DNA from: CBDAQA01 sp965247815
Lineage (GTDB): Bacteria; Planctomycetota; Phycisphaerae; Tepidisphaerales; Tepidisphaeraceae
Length of the DNA stretch: 64,000 nt
Direction: 5' to 3'
NCBI GenBank assembly: GCA_965247815.1
Contig: CBDFHW010000034.1
Span: 62,001-126,000, forward strand
Below the pieces are notes generated by a model, which saw only the letters and a list, made by a program, of their open reading frames with translations, ran no database searches and was not told the origin of the DNA. Of this stretch, positions 8,224-15,740 are shown piece by piece (positions within the stretch are counted from its first letter, which is position 1; every line of letters starts with the position of its first letter). A program made the translations under genes and the position numbers.

Positions 8224-8740
8224 TCGCCTTGCCGTCGCTGACCAGCTGCAGGATCGCGTTGCTGAACGCCGGCAGATCGTCCGGGCACCGGGCCGTAATG
8301 ATCGGGCCGTCGACCACGCATTCCTCGTCCACCCAGTTCCCGCCGGCATTAATCACGTCGTCTACAATGCTCATGTAACTCGTGCACCGCCGGCCACGCA
8401 ACGCCTTGGTCGAACAGAGCATCCACGGCCCGTGGCAGATCGCCGCCATAGGGATCTGCTGCTCGGCCGCGGCGCGTACCAGTTTCACCATGCCTTCCGA
8501 CCGCCGCATATGATCCGGCGACGTCCCACCCGGGATCACGATCAGCGCATAATCCGAAGCCCGCACGTCCGCCGCCGCCAAGTCCGACTTCTGCGGATAC
8601 CCGTGCTTCCCGACATACGTTTCCCCCGCCTTCGGGCCGATGACCTCGACCACGTGCCCCGCCTCCTTTAACCGCAACCGCGGATATTGAAGCTCCAAGT
8701 CTTCGTAAATCTTCTCGACCAGAATTGCAATTTTCGCCAT
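8174..8740 (-). CDS. DJ-1/PfpI family protein (type 1 glutamine amidotransferase-like)
   Basis: A 188-residue protein of the PfpI/YhbO group, reported in relatives as protease, chaperone or glyoxalase/deglycase in stress. The sequence shows MAKIAILVEKIYEDLEL with the conserved acidic residue in the early loop, IVIPGGTSPDHMR, and the nucleophile elbow AICHGPWML with Cys at about 102 followed by His 103. ATG 8740 begins directly at the first beta strand; an upstream ATG (8752) adds four residues. Length is normal. It is convergent with the MarR gene. The exact reaction cannot be told from sequence alone. Confidence 0.9.
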   Translation of the reverse strand: MAKIAILVEKIYEDLELQYPRLRLKEAGHVVEVIGPKAGETYVGKHGYPQKSDLAAADVRASDYALIVIPGGTSPDHMRRSEGMVKLVRAAAEQQIPMAAICHGPWMLCSTKALRGRRCTSYMSIVDDVINAGGNWVDEECVVDGPIITARCPDDLPAFSNAILQLVSDGKATGVVGKPIAPAWVLGK

Positions 8741-8998
8741 AAATCCTCTCAAAATTAGGTTTCTTAGCCGATCACCTGCTAAACATCTTACCCATCTTTC
8801 CCGAAATCAAGAATTCGGGAACGAATGTCGCAGATCGAACTAGGATGGTTTGATAAGTGTATTTCAATTCATTAGTTGTGTTGCGATCGATCAAAAGTGG
8901 GGGTTTAGGGCTTAGTTGCACCGCCGCGCAATCCGATAGAGCCGATCGAACGGCAATTGTAGTAATTGCCGGAAGGCCGGCACCGTATAATCTGTGAA

Positions 8999-9141
8999 AT
9001 GACAATGCCGCCCCGCATCATGTACATCGAAGATAAATCTACGGCGGCACCGTCGAAATCGACGAAGATGCCCGCGAGGAATACTGGACCGCCATCCGCA
9101 ACGAGCCGCACAACAAACACCTGCCGATCACCCACGATTGA
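8999..9141 (+). pseudogene. internally deleted remnant of a small conserved gene
   Basis: Two pieces in different frames look like the start and end of one small protein. ATG 8999 reads MTMPPRIMYIEDK; after a frame change the sequence reads YGGTVEIDEDAREEYWTAIR and continues to TGA at 9139-9141. I recall a widespread short protein of about 90-110 residues that begins with a similar strand and ends with VEIDEDVREEYW, often mislabelled as a deoxyxylulose phosphate synthase. If so, most of the middle has been lost here. The flanking 8741-8998 holds nothing else I recognise. Confidence 0.5.
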
Positions 9142-9182
9142 TAACGGCCCCGATTCACATTCCGGATGTCACCGCAGGAAAA

Positions 9183-9257
9183 CCCCGTTTAGCGGCTGTC
9201 CCGCAGGGACGCATCTTGGACCGGCGAAAAGCGTCCCTGCGGGACGGCCGCTGAACG
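9183..9257. repeat. dispersed intergenic palindrome, complete copy
   Basis: Left arm 9183-9211 (CCCGTTTAGCGGCTGTCCCG...) and right arm 9231-9257 (ending GGACGGCCGCTGAACG). The internal small hairpins are GTCCC-GCA-GGGAC and its partner GTCCC-TGC-GGGAC, so compensatory changes (GCCCC to GTCCC) keep the pairing seen in other copies. It lies just downstream of the small pseudogene. Confidence 0.85.
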
Positions 9258-9423
9258 CAGATTTTGGACAGTTCTATCTGGACGGTGTACAACGAGCGTC
9301 TAACCAAATTCTGCTGTGGCTCAACCCGCGCCTACGACTTGCCAGACGCAATCCCTTTTCCCCGAATGCGGCACCGGGACCGCCGGCATTCAGAGCCCAA
9401 CACACGGGAAATGACCAGCGACA

Positions 9424-9603
9424 ATGAACAAACGTTTCACCATCACGTTCCCGCCGGACCGGCCGTACGAGTTTTACTCAAACGTATTCTATTTCGGTGA
9501 GGCGTTGCACCGCCTCAAGGAGCATCCAAGCGCATCTGCTTTGCCTGGCAATTCGACGATGTATTTGATGCAAGCGCTGTTAACGCTCGACAGCTTCATT
9601 TAA
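9424..9603 (+). CDS. possible 59-residue protein, unknown
   Basis: ATG 9424 opens a 60-codon frame ending TAA at 9601-9603. It begins MNKRFTITFPPDRPYEFYSN and ends MYLMQALLTLDSFI. The composition is protein-like (mixed polar, aromatic) and the stop lies 22 bases before the next start. There is no strong ribosome site. No family is recognised; it may be a remnant of a longer gene. Confidence 0.35.
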   Translation: MNKRFTITFPPDRPYEFYSNVFYFGEALHRLKEHPSASALPGNSTMYLMQALLTLDSFI

Positions 9604-9625
9604 CATTCACCCTCCGGCTGAACTC

Positions 9626-9904
9626 ATGCCAACTACCATTCCCGTATCAAACGAGTATCGCGACGCGATCCGGTTCGTCGTCGTGCTGCAGGTTTTGCTG
9701 ACTTTGCTGTTTATCACTCTTCTCGACGACGGACATGTCGCGAAGATCGCCGGTTATGCCATGATCGGCTTCTGGGCAGGGGTCGCCGTGATGCTCGCGC
9801 GGCGACCGCAAACCCCGGGGCATGCTGACCTGCTGTACATCCGATACGGCTATCTGGCATCGCTCGTCGTGGCCGGTTTCTGCGCCGCGGTGCTCGACAA
9901 GTAG
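9626..9904 (+). CDS. small membrane protein, unknown
   Basis: A 92-residue protein with three hydrophobic segments: FVVVLQVLLTLLFITLL, IAGYAMIGFWAGVAVML, and YLASLVVAGFCAAVL, joined by short polar loops, the second containing RRPQTPGHADLL. This indicates an integral inner-membrane protein with the N-terminus outside or inside depending on the basic loop, most simply with the RRP loop in the cytoplasm. No family is recognised. It is the first of three consecutive small membrane-protein genes on the plus strand. Confidence 0.7.
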   Translation: MPTTIPVSNEYRDAIRFVVVLQVLLTLLFITLLDDGHVAKIAGYAMIGFWAGVAVMLARRPQTPGHADLLYIRYGYLASLVVAGFCAAVLDK

Positions 9905-9976
9905 TGCATTTCTGCGGGTAGACTCGAAGGTTGCGAGCCCGGCGTTTGATAACGCGATGCGTTAAAGTTGGTGTCG

Positions 9977-10258
9977 ATGAAAACGAAGTTGCTCTCCATC
10001 GATTATGCATCTCCGCAATCAGAACCAGGCATTACCGTCGTGCAGGTTGCCACGCTCGGTTTGTTTCTGTGCGGCAACGGCGCGGTCTGCTTTTACCGCG
10101 GCGTTCTTTCGCTATGGGGATGTACCGGCAACGGATGGGCGGTGCTGCAAACCTTCGATGGATGGTTTTGCTTCATCATGATTGCATTCGGCGCATTCTG
10201 CGTCCTCGTCGGAATCGTCCTAGTCGTGGTATGCGTCCGAGCGTTCTGCGCCAATTAG
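9977..10258 (+). CDS. small membrane protein, unknown
   Basis: A 93-residue protein from ATG 9977 (TTG 9968 and GTG 9971 are in frame just upstream). After a polar N-terminus (MKTKLLSIDYASPQSEPG) it has two hydrophobic segments, VVQVATLGLFLCGNGAVCFY and FCFIMIAFGAFCVLVGIVLV, and is rich in Cys and Gly. No family is recognised. It is second of the trio of small membrane-protein genes; the 72-base gap from its neighbour suggests co-transcription but does not prove it. Confidence 0.6.
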   Translation: MKTKLLSIDYASPQSEPGITVVQVATLGLFLCGNGAVCFYRGVLSLWGCTGNGWAVLQTFDGWFCFIMIAFGAFCVLVGIVLVVVCVRAFCAN

Positions 10259-10306
10259 TCGGTCGGAGCGTGGGCAGGACTTCTGTTAGGTAACCCGCTT
10301 CCGAGT

Positions 10307-10507
10307 ATGTCTCGCGTCGCACGCCGAATCGTCGCCGGCCTTTTGCTCGCCGCCGCGGTCGCGATGGCGGTGCCGGTGATCCGCCAGATTCGAGCGTCCG
10401 ACGACGGCGGACCGCCGTTGGGGGCTGTCTGCGTGGCATTGCCGTCGCTGGTTTTGCTGATCGCCGCCGGTGTGGTGTGGCAGGGGAAACCGCGTCGCCG
10501 CGGGTAA
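10307..10507 (+). CDS. small membrane protein, unknown
   Basis: A 66-residue protein, MSRVARRIVAGLLLAAAVAM at the start and WQGKPRRRG at the end, with two hydrophobic segments and positive charges at both termini, so both ends are probably cytoplasmic. No family is recognised. It is third in the run of tiny membrane proteins and is followed by a dispersed palindrome at 10547, which may mark the end of the transcript. GTAT precedes the ATG and there is no clear Shine-Dalgarno sequence. Confidence 0.5.
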   Translation: MSRVARRIVAGLLLAAAVAMAVPVIRQIRASDDGGPPLGAVCVALPSLVLLIAAGVVWQGKPRRRG

Positions 10508-10546
10508 CTGATCGAGCGCGATCGTCGGTCGTGGTCGTACGTCATT

Positions 10547-10634
10547 CGTTTAGCGGCGGCCCGGAGGGCCGGGCTGGGCGCGATCAACGATGTGACCTTG
10601 AAGAAAACCCGGCCCTCCGGGCCGCCGCTAGACG
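10547..10634. repeat. dispersed intergenic palindrome, divergent complete copy
   Basis: Left arm 10547-10573 (CGTTTAGCGGCGGCCCGGAG...) and right arm 10608-10634 (ending GGGCCGCCGCTAGACG). The outer TTTAGCGGC/GCCGCTAGA ends match the family, but the inner hairpin is GGCCC-GGA-GGGCC instead of GCCCC-GAA-GGGGC. The arms are nearly perfectly complementary. It lies between the small membrane genes and the siroheme gene. Confidence 0.85.
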
Positions 10635-10719
10635 TCGACTTCAGAAATCTGCGCTTATCGCCTCACCGTCACCGTCATCGTGGACCGGTTCGGCGCTTGC
10701 CGATACCATTGCCGCGACT

Positions 10720-11376
10720 GTGCCGCACGCTTACCCGGTGATGCTCGACGTGACTGATCTGCTCGTCGTGATCGTCGGCGGGGGGGCGGTGGCGGCGCGG
10801 AAGGCGGCGGGTGTGCTCGAGGCCGGCGGATCGCGGGTCCGCGTCGTCGCGCCGATGTTTGTTCCCGCGATGCCGACGGACGTCGACCGGCGGGTGAAAC
10901 GATACGCGTCGGGCGATTTGACCGATGCGGATATGGTCTTTGCCGCGACCGATTCGGCGGCAGTGAACGATGCGGTGGTGATCGACGCCAAGGCGGCGGG
11001 GATCTGGGTCAGCCGGGCGGACGGCAGCGACGCGTCGCCGGGCGATTTCGTCACGCCGGCAAAATTCCAACAGGGATCGGTGCTCGTCACCGTCTCGGCC
11101 GGGAGCGCGGCGCTGGCGGTGAAAATCCGCGACGGCATTGAACAGCGATTCGACCCCGCATGGTCGGCCATGGCCGACGCCATGGCGCGGCTTCGGCCGG
11201 TGATCCTGTCGTCGACCCTCGGCCCGGTCGCCAGGCGTGATCTGTTTCGCGACCTGGCCGGTGACGATGCGATGAAGATACTGGCCACCGGTGGACCGGC
11301 GGCCCTGTCACGATGGGTCGAGCAGCGGACGAACCTTACAGTAGATTTGAAGCTCGAAGAACGCCCCGGCGTCTAA
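10720..11376 (+). CDS. precorrin-2 dehydrogenase / sirohydrochlorin ferrochelatase (siroheme synthase N-terminal type)
   Basis: Oxidises precorrin-2 to sirohydrochlorin with NAD+, and in bifunctional members inserts iron to make siroheme for nitrite and sulfite reductases. The protein (about 218 residues from GTG 10720) shows PVMLDVTDLLVVIVGGGAVAARK, the NAD-binding Gly-rich strand of the CysG/Met8 N-terminal domain, then FAATDSAAVN and a helical C-terminus. The uroporphyrinogen methyltransferase domain of full CysG is absent. The open frame extends to 10477, but that part is palindrome sequence, so a GTG next to the domain was preferred; the start is uncertain. It lies upstream of ccsA/hemX and hemA, a known tetrapyrrole arrangement. 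Confidence 0.85.
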   Translation: MPHAYPVMLDVTDLLVVIVGGGAVAARKAAGVLEAGGSRVRVVAPMFVPAMPTDVDRRVKRYASGDLTDADMVFAATDSAAVNDAVVIDAKAAGIWVSRADGSDASPGDFVTPAKFQQGSVLVTVSAGSAALAVKIRDGIEQRFDPAWSAMADAMARLRPVILSSTLGPVARRDLFRDLAGDDAMKILATGGPAALSRWVEQRTNLTVDLKLEERPGV

Positions 11377-11453
11377 GATACCGGATTGGATTCCCCGGTC
11401 CCGCGGCGTGCGGATTTGTCTCGACGGGTCATGACAGAATAGGAACGTTTTCG

Positions 11454-12263
11454 TTGTTCGCGCCGACCACCCCGCAAATCGCCCTGCTGTTCGCCGCCGT
11501 GGCGTTCTTCGCGGTGGGCGGTCTGATTTCCGTCGCCCGGCTGCGCTCGAACACCCGCACGATGCGGATCGTCGGCAAGTCCTGTCTCTACTGGGGCACG
11601 ACCACGGCAGTCGCGGTGTTGATCTGGCACAGCGCCGCCCGCGGGCGGTGGGTGCCGATCGGCGACAATTTCGACGCGCTGATCTGGCTCGCGGTGCTGT
11701 TGTCGCTGTTCGCCGCGTACGTGCAGGGGACTAAGCCGCTGGCGGCGTTGGACTGGTTCATCATGCCGATCGTGATCGCGTTGCTCGTGTTCGCCGCGGT
11801 GTTCGGCCGGACGCAGTTTCACCCGTACGTCGGGCACGCCTGGACGTACGTGCACCGGTCGACCAGCTACGTCGGGGCGGTCGCGTTCGCCGTCGCCGCG
11901 GCGAGCGGGGCGATGTACCTGGGCGCGAGCGCCCGGCTTCGTCAGAAACAGCCGTCGTCGGTTTATCTGGGTTCATTGGAACGACTCGAACGGCTCACGA
12001 TGACGGCCGTCACGCTGGGGTTCGCATTGTTGACCATCGGCATCATCACCGGCGCGTTCGAAATGTTCGCGATGGGCAAGCCCACCTCGCCTTGGAAACT
12101 GGTGCTGACCGGTTCGGTCTGGGTGGTTTACGCAGTGGTGCTCCACGCGCCGTTGAACCCGATTTTCCGGGGCAGGCGGGCGGCCGTGCTGAGCGTGATG
12201 GGGTTCGCGCTGATGCTGGGAACGCTGGTCGCCGTTCAGTTCGGGACGGGGGCGGCGCGATGA
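11454..12263 (+). CDS. cytochrome c biogenesis CcsA / HemX-like membrane protein
   Basis: A polytopic inner-membrane protein of about 269 residues with seven to eight hydrophobic segments. Two His-bearing regions (HPYVGHAWTYVHRSTSYVG) resemble the conserved His of the cytochrome c assembly (CcsA/HemX) family, which handles heme in cytochrome c maturation or modulates HemA levels in Bacillus. The full tryptophan-rich WWD motif is not obvious, which favours the HemX-like branch. TTG 11454 with AGGAA about nine bases upstream was chosen; the frame is open to 11313, where it overlaps the previous gene. It ends in ATGA, overlapping a 13-codon frame that leads into hemA. Confidence 0.8.
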   Translation: MFAPTTPQIALLFAAVAFFAVGGLISVARLRSNTRTMRIVGKSCLYWGTTTAVAVLIWHSAARGRWVPIGDNFDALIWLAVLLSLFAAYVQGTKPLAALDWFIMPIVIALLVFAAVFGRTQFHPYVGHAWTYVHRSTSYVGAVAFAVAAASGAMYLGASARLRQKQPSSVYLGSLERLERLTMTAVTLGFALLTIGIITGAFEMFAMGKPTSPWKLVLTGSVWVVYAVVLHAPLNPIFRGRRAAVLSVMGFALMLGTLVAVQFGTGAAR

Positions 12264-12301
12264 GTGCTCGCAACATTCATATCAGCCGGGGGGCACGCTG
12301 A
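12260..12301 (+). CDS. possible 13-codon coupling ORF between ccsA/hemX and hemA
   Basis: ATG 12260 overlaps the ccsA/hemX stop (ATGA). The frame reads MSARNIHISRGAR and ends with TGA whose last base is the A of the hemA ATG (TGATG). A ribosome could therefore pass from one gene to the next without leaving. AGCCGGGGGG just upstream is a G-rich element that may instead be the hemA ribosome site. Translation of the peptide is unproven. Confidence 0.35.
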   Translation: MSARNIHISRGAR

Positions 12302-13584
12302 TGCAACGGCTTCACCTGCTCGGACTGAACCACACGACCGCGCCGCTGGAAGTGCGCGAACGGCTGGCGTTCAACCCGACGCAGCGGGCGGCGGCGATGG
12401 CGAGCTTTCACGAGCGGTTCCCGCAGTGCGAAGCAGTGCTTCTGTCGACCTGCAACCGGGTCGAGCTGTACACGTCCCGCGCGGTGCACGGGCACCCGCG
12501 TGTCGAAGAAGTGGTCGACTTTTTGACCGGGTTTCATGCCGTGCCAAGCGACGCGGTCCGCCCGCACCTGTATCAAAAGTCCGATCAAGAGACGGTCGAG
12601 CACCTGTTCACGGTGTCGTCGTCGCTCGACTCGATGGTGCTGGGGGAGACGCAGATTCTCGGGCAGGTTCGCGAGGCCTACGATGCGGCCCGCGAGCAGT
12701 CGTGTACCGGCGCGATGCTGAACCCGTTGTTCCAGAAGGCGATCGCGGTGGGGAAGCAGGTCATGCGGGAGACCGCCCTGGCCGAGGGACGGCTGAGCAT
12801 CGCCAGCGTGGCCGTCGATTACGCCGGGCGGATCTTCGACCATTTTAACGACAAGACCGTGCTGTGCATCGGCGCGGGGAAGATGGCGCAGCTGGTGCTC
12901 CGGCATTTCGCGGCCGTGTCGCCGAAAAAACTGCTGGTGTGTAACCGTGACGGCAGCAAAGCTGCGACGCTGGCGGCGCAGTTCGGCGGGGAGCCCGCGG
13001 CGTTCGAAGCGCTGGACGACCACCTGGCGTCGGTCGACATCGTGATCACCTCGACCGGGTCGGCCGACCCGATCATCACCGCAAAGCGGTTCGCCGCGGC
13101 CCACAAGCGCCGGCGGTACAAGCCAATCTTTCTGATCGACATCGCGCTGCCCCGCGACATCGAGGCGGCCGTCGGGGAGATGGAAAACGTCTACCTGTAC
13201 AACCTGGACGACCTGCAGAAAGTGGTCTCGCAGACGCACGCCGGCCGACGGGAGTCGATCGACTCGGCCCGGCAGATCGTGAGCTCGGCCGTCGACGAAT
13301 ACCTGCTGTCGCACCGGGCCCGGACGATGGGGCCGGTCATCGATCAGCTTTACAAGCGGTATCACCAGCTCGCGCAGGAAGAGCTGGCGCGGACGCTGAA
13401 CAAATTGCCGACGATCACCGATGCGGAAAAATCGCATCTGGATGAACTGGCGCACCGGATCGTGAATAAGTTGCTGCACGACCCGGTGGCGGCGATGCGC
13501 AAGGCCGACGCCGCCCACGGGCCCGCCGATCAGTACATCCACGCGATGGAACAGCTGTTCAAGCTGGGCGAGAAGAAAGACTGA
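12301..13584 (+). CDS. hemA: glutamyl-tRNA reductase
   Basis: Reduces glutamyl-tRNA(Glu) to glutamate-1-semialdehyde, the first step of the C5 route to 5-aminolevulinate and all tetrapyrroles. The 427-residue protein has GLNHTTAPLEVRERL at the N-terminus, the nucleophilic Cys at 51 in LLSTCNRVELYTS, the SLDSMVLGETQILGQV motif, the NADPH-binding IGAGKMAQLVL segment, and the C-terminal dimerisation helices. Length is normal. It is the third gene of the heme/siroheme operon. A tRNA-Glu gene, the carrier of its substrate, lies 13 kb away at 26494. Confidence 0.96.
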   Translation: MQRLHLLGLNHTTAPLEVRERLAFNPTQRAAAMASFHERFPQCEAVLLSTCNRVELYTSRAVHGHPRVEEVVDFLTGFHAVPSDAVRPHLYQKSDQETVEHLFTVSSSLDSMVLGETQILGQVREAYDAAREQSCTGAMLNPLFQKAIAVGKQVMRETALAEGRLSIASVAVDYAGRIFDHFNDKTVLCIGAGKMAQLVLRHFAAVSPKKLLVCNRDGSKAATLAAQFGGEPAAFEALDDHLASVDIVITSTGSADPIITAKRFAAAHKRRRYKPIFLIDIALPRDIEAAVGEMENVYLYNLDDLQKVVSQTHAGRRESIDSARQIVSSAVDEYLLSHRARTMGPVIDQLYKRYHQLAQEELARTLNKLPTITDAEKSHLDELAHRIVNKLLHDPVAAMRKADAAHGPADQYIHAMEQLFKLGEKKD

Positions 13585-13644
13585 GCCGATCGCCTGTTAC
13601 TACGAGACGGATCGGCGGTCGCAATCGAATCTGGAGCAACGCCT

Positions 13645-15618
13645 TTGCCCGCACCGCTTTCACTGCTGATCAGTCGGGCTTCCTGCATCGTTGTGTGTGT
13701 CGCCGCATTCATCGGCGCGGTCGTGTTCACGTGTCGGCAGAATCTACCGACGGTGCTGGCGGTCATTTCCTACGACGGATTTTTCACGCTGCTGTGGATG
13801 CTTGGTGCGGCGGCATTGGGGCACGTTTTCCTGCGTGCGTGCGGCGTGCGCGCCAACGCCCTTTTAGCCGTCTCGTCATCGGCAGGAATTGGCCTAGGGC
13901 TGTTCGGCCTGGCGGGGTTGGTGCTCGGGCTGGCCGGGGCATTGAATCGTCCGGTCGCGTTAGCGATGCCGATCGGATCGGTGGTGTTGTGGATTGCGGA
14001 TCGCTCGCGTCAGTTGAGGGCTTTTCGGACCCGATCGGATCTTGGGCCGGTGAAACAATGGTTAGCCGCCCCGGCCGGGTTCGGGTGGGTGTGGGTCGTG
14101 CCTGTGATTTCGCTGGCGATCGTCTGCGTGTCGGCGTCGATCCTGCCGGGCGTGTTGTGGAAGCCGTTCGATCCGGCTCCTTATGACGTGACGAGCTACC
14201 ACCTGCAGGTGCCGCGGGAATGGTTCGAGGCCGGGCGGATCGTTCCGCTCCGACACAACATGTTTTCGTATTTCCCGTTCGGCGTGGAGATGCAGTTTTT
14301 GCTGCTCATGCACGTGATGGGGAGCCCCTGGGCGGCGATGTATTCGTGCCAACTTTTGTGCGCGGGGTATGCCGCGCTGATGGTGCTGGCGGTCGCCGGG
14401 GCGGCGGCGGGACAGGGGGAAGCGAAGACCGGTGCCGCGGTGATCGGCGCGGCAGTCGCGGCGGTGGTGCCGTGGTTGCTGGTGCTCGCGGGCGTTGGAT
14501 ATGTCGAATCGGCATTGATGCTGTACACGGCGCTGGCGATCGCGTGGGCGATGCGGGCGGTGGGGTCGACGGCGTTCGTTCGATACATGATCCTGGCCGG
14601 GGGCATGGCGGGGCTCGCGGCGGGGGTGAAGATCACGGCCGTGCCGATGCTGCTGCTCAGCGTGCCGGCGATCGTGTTCGTTGTGCTGATGGTACGCCGG
14701 CCGACCGATATGCCGGTGAGACGGGTGCTCCTCGGCTGCGGCGGGTGCGTGTTGGTGGGGATGCTGATGCTGTCGCCGTGGCTGATTCGCACTTGGGCGT
14801 GGACGGGGAACCCGGTCTGGCCGCTGGCGATGAAGACGCTGGGGCGGGACCATTTCTCGCCCGGGCAGGTCGAACGATTCGTCACGGCGCACAGCCCGCG
14901 ACCGGACCAACGGCCGGCGACGGCGCGGCTCGGCGTGCTGTGGGTCGACGTGCTCGGGCATTGGCAATACGGCTATCTGCTGCTGCCCGCGGGACTGCTC
15001 GCAGCAGGCTTTCGATTGAAGGACCGGCAGACCTGGCTGCTGCTGCTGACGGCGGGCACGGTGCTGGTCGTCTGGATCGGGTTCACGCACTTGCTCGCGC
15101 GGTTTCTGGTGATGCTGATTCCGTTGGCGGGAATCCTGATCGGGCGATTGCGCTGGGGCCGGGCGTGGCCGGCGGGCGTGGCGATGGTTCTGGCGGCGGC
15201 GGGGTTGGGGTGGTGGCACTACGTGCCGTTGTTGATGGAGCAGTCGGCCGTCCCGGCGGACCGGGCGCTGGTCGGCATCGTCGACCTGTCGGCGTTTTTG
15301 TCGAACGAACTGACCGACGCGAAGGCGAAGAACATGCAGGTCGGCATGGTCGGCGACGCGCAGGCGTTTCTGTATCAGATCCCGATGACGGAGCTGCATT
15401 ACAAAACTGTTTTCGATCTCCCGGCCGACACCGACGATGCGGTGACCGCCTGGGCCGGGCCGGGGGCGCGGGGGAATCCGGATTACTGGTTCGAGGTCAA
15501 CAGCAGCGAGATCGACCGGCTGCACCGCACGTATCTGCACGTGCCCCCGGTCCCGAAAGCTTGGCGGTCGCGACTTCCCGAGACGTTTTTCGTCCGCGGC
15601 GGTGCGGCTGGCAAGTAA
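13645..15618 (+). CDS. large polytopic membrane protein, probable GT-C glycosyltransferase (ArnT/PMT-like)
   Basis: A 657-residue protein with about 11-13 membrane segments and a soluble C-terminal part of about 110 residues. After the third or fourth segment an outward loop reads PFDPAPYDVTSYHLQVPREW, with an acidic residue (Asp about 181) shortly after a membrane segment, as in lipid-linked-sugar glycosyltransferases of the GT-C fold. This family moves sugars from polyprenyl phosphate donors outside the membrane. I infer the class from topology and that loop; donor and acceptor are unknown. TTG 13645 follows GGAG at a good distance. It sits alone between hemA and dnaX. Confidence 0.65.
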   Translation: MPAPLSLLISRASCIVVCVAAFIGAVVFTCRQNLPTVLAVISYDGFFTLLWMLGAAALGHVFLRACGVRANALLAVSSSAGIGLGLFGLAGLVLGLAGALNRPVALAMPIGSVVLWIADRSRQLRAFRTRSDLGPVKQWLAAPAGFGWVWVVPVISLAIVCVSASILPGVLWKPFDPAPYDVTSYHLQVPREWFEAGRIVPLRHNMFSYFPFGVEMQFLLLMHVMGSPWAAMYSCQLLCAGYAALMVLAVAGAAAGQGEAKTGAAVIGAAVAAVVPWLLVLAGVGYVESALMLYTALAIAWAMRAVGSTAFVRYMILAGGMAGLAAGVKITAVPMLLLSVPAIVFVVLMVRRPTDMPVRRVLLGCGGCVLVGMLMLSPWLIRTWAWTGNPVWPLAMKTLGRDHFSPGQVERFVTAHSPRPDQRPATARLGVLWVDVLGHWQYGYLLLPAGLLAAGFRLKDRQTWLLLLTAGTVLVVWIGFTHLLARFLVMLIPLAGILIGRLRWGRAWPAGVAMVLAAAGLGWWHYVPLLMEQSAVPADRALVGIVDLSAFLSNELTDAKAKNMQVGMVGDAQAFLYQIPMTELHYKTVFDLPADTDDAVTAWAGPGARGNPDYWFEVNSSEIDRLHRTYLHVPPVPKAWRSRLPETFFVRGGAAGK

Positions 15619-15740
15619 GGACGAATTCGGTCGGGTCGAGAGCGGCTGCGCGTTGCAGGGACCGTCATTTTTAGCAGATAAACGCCGATTTCCATCGTCT
15701 GTTTCGTCATTGCCCCGGATGCCGATAGAATCAGACCGTC

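Noticed and set aside
8966..9427. 153-codon plus-strand frame
   Set aside because: It runs through the small pseudogene in the wrong frame and through a dispersed palindrome. Composition is unlike a folded protein.
14062..15540. Antisense frame of 492 codons over the GT-C membrane gene
   Set aside because: Composition is His/Arg/Pro/Gln-rich, as expected for the reverse complement of a membrane protein gene. The plus frame has clear membrane segments and a ribosome site.
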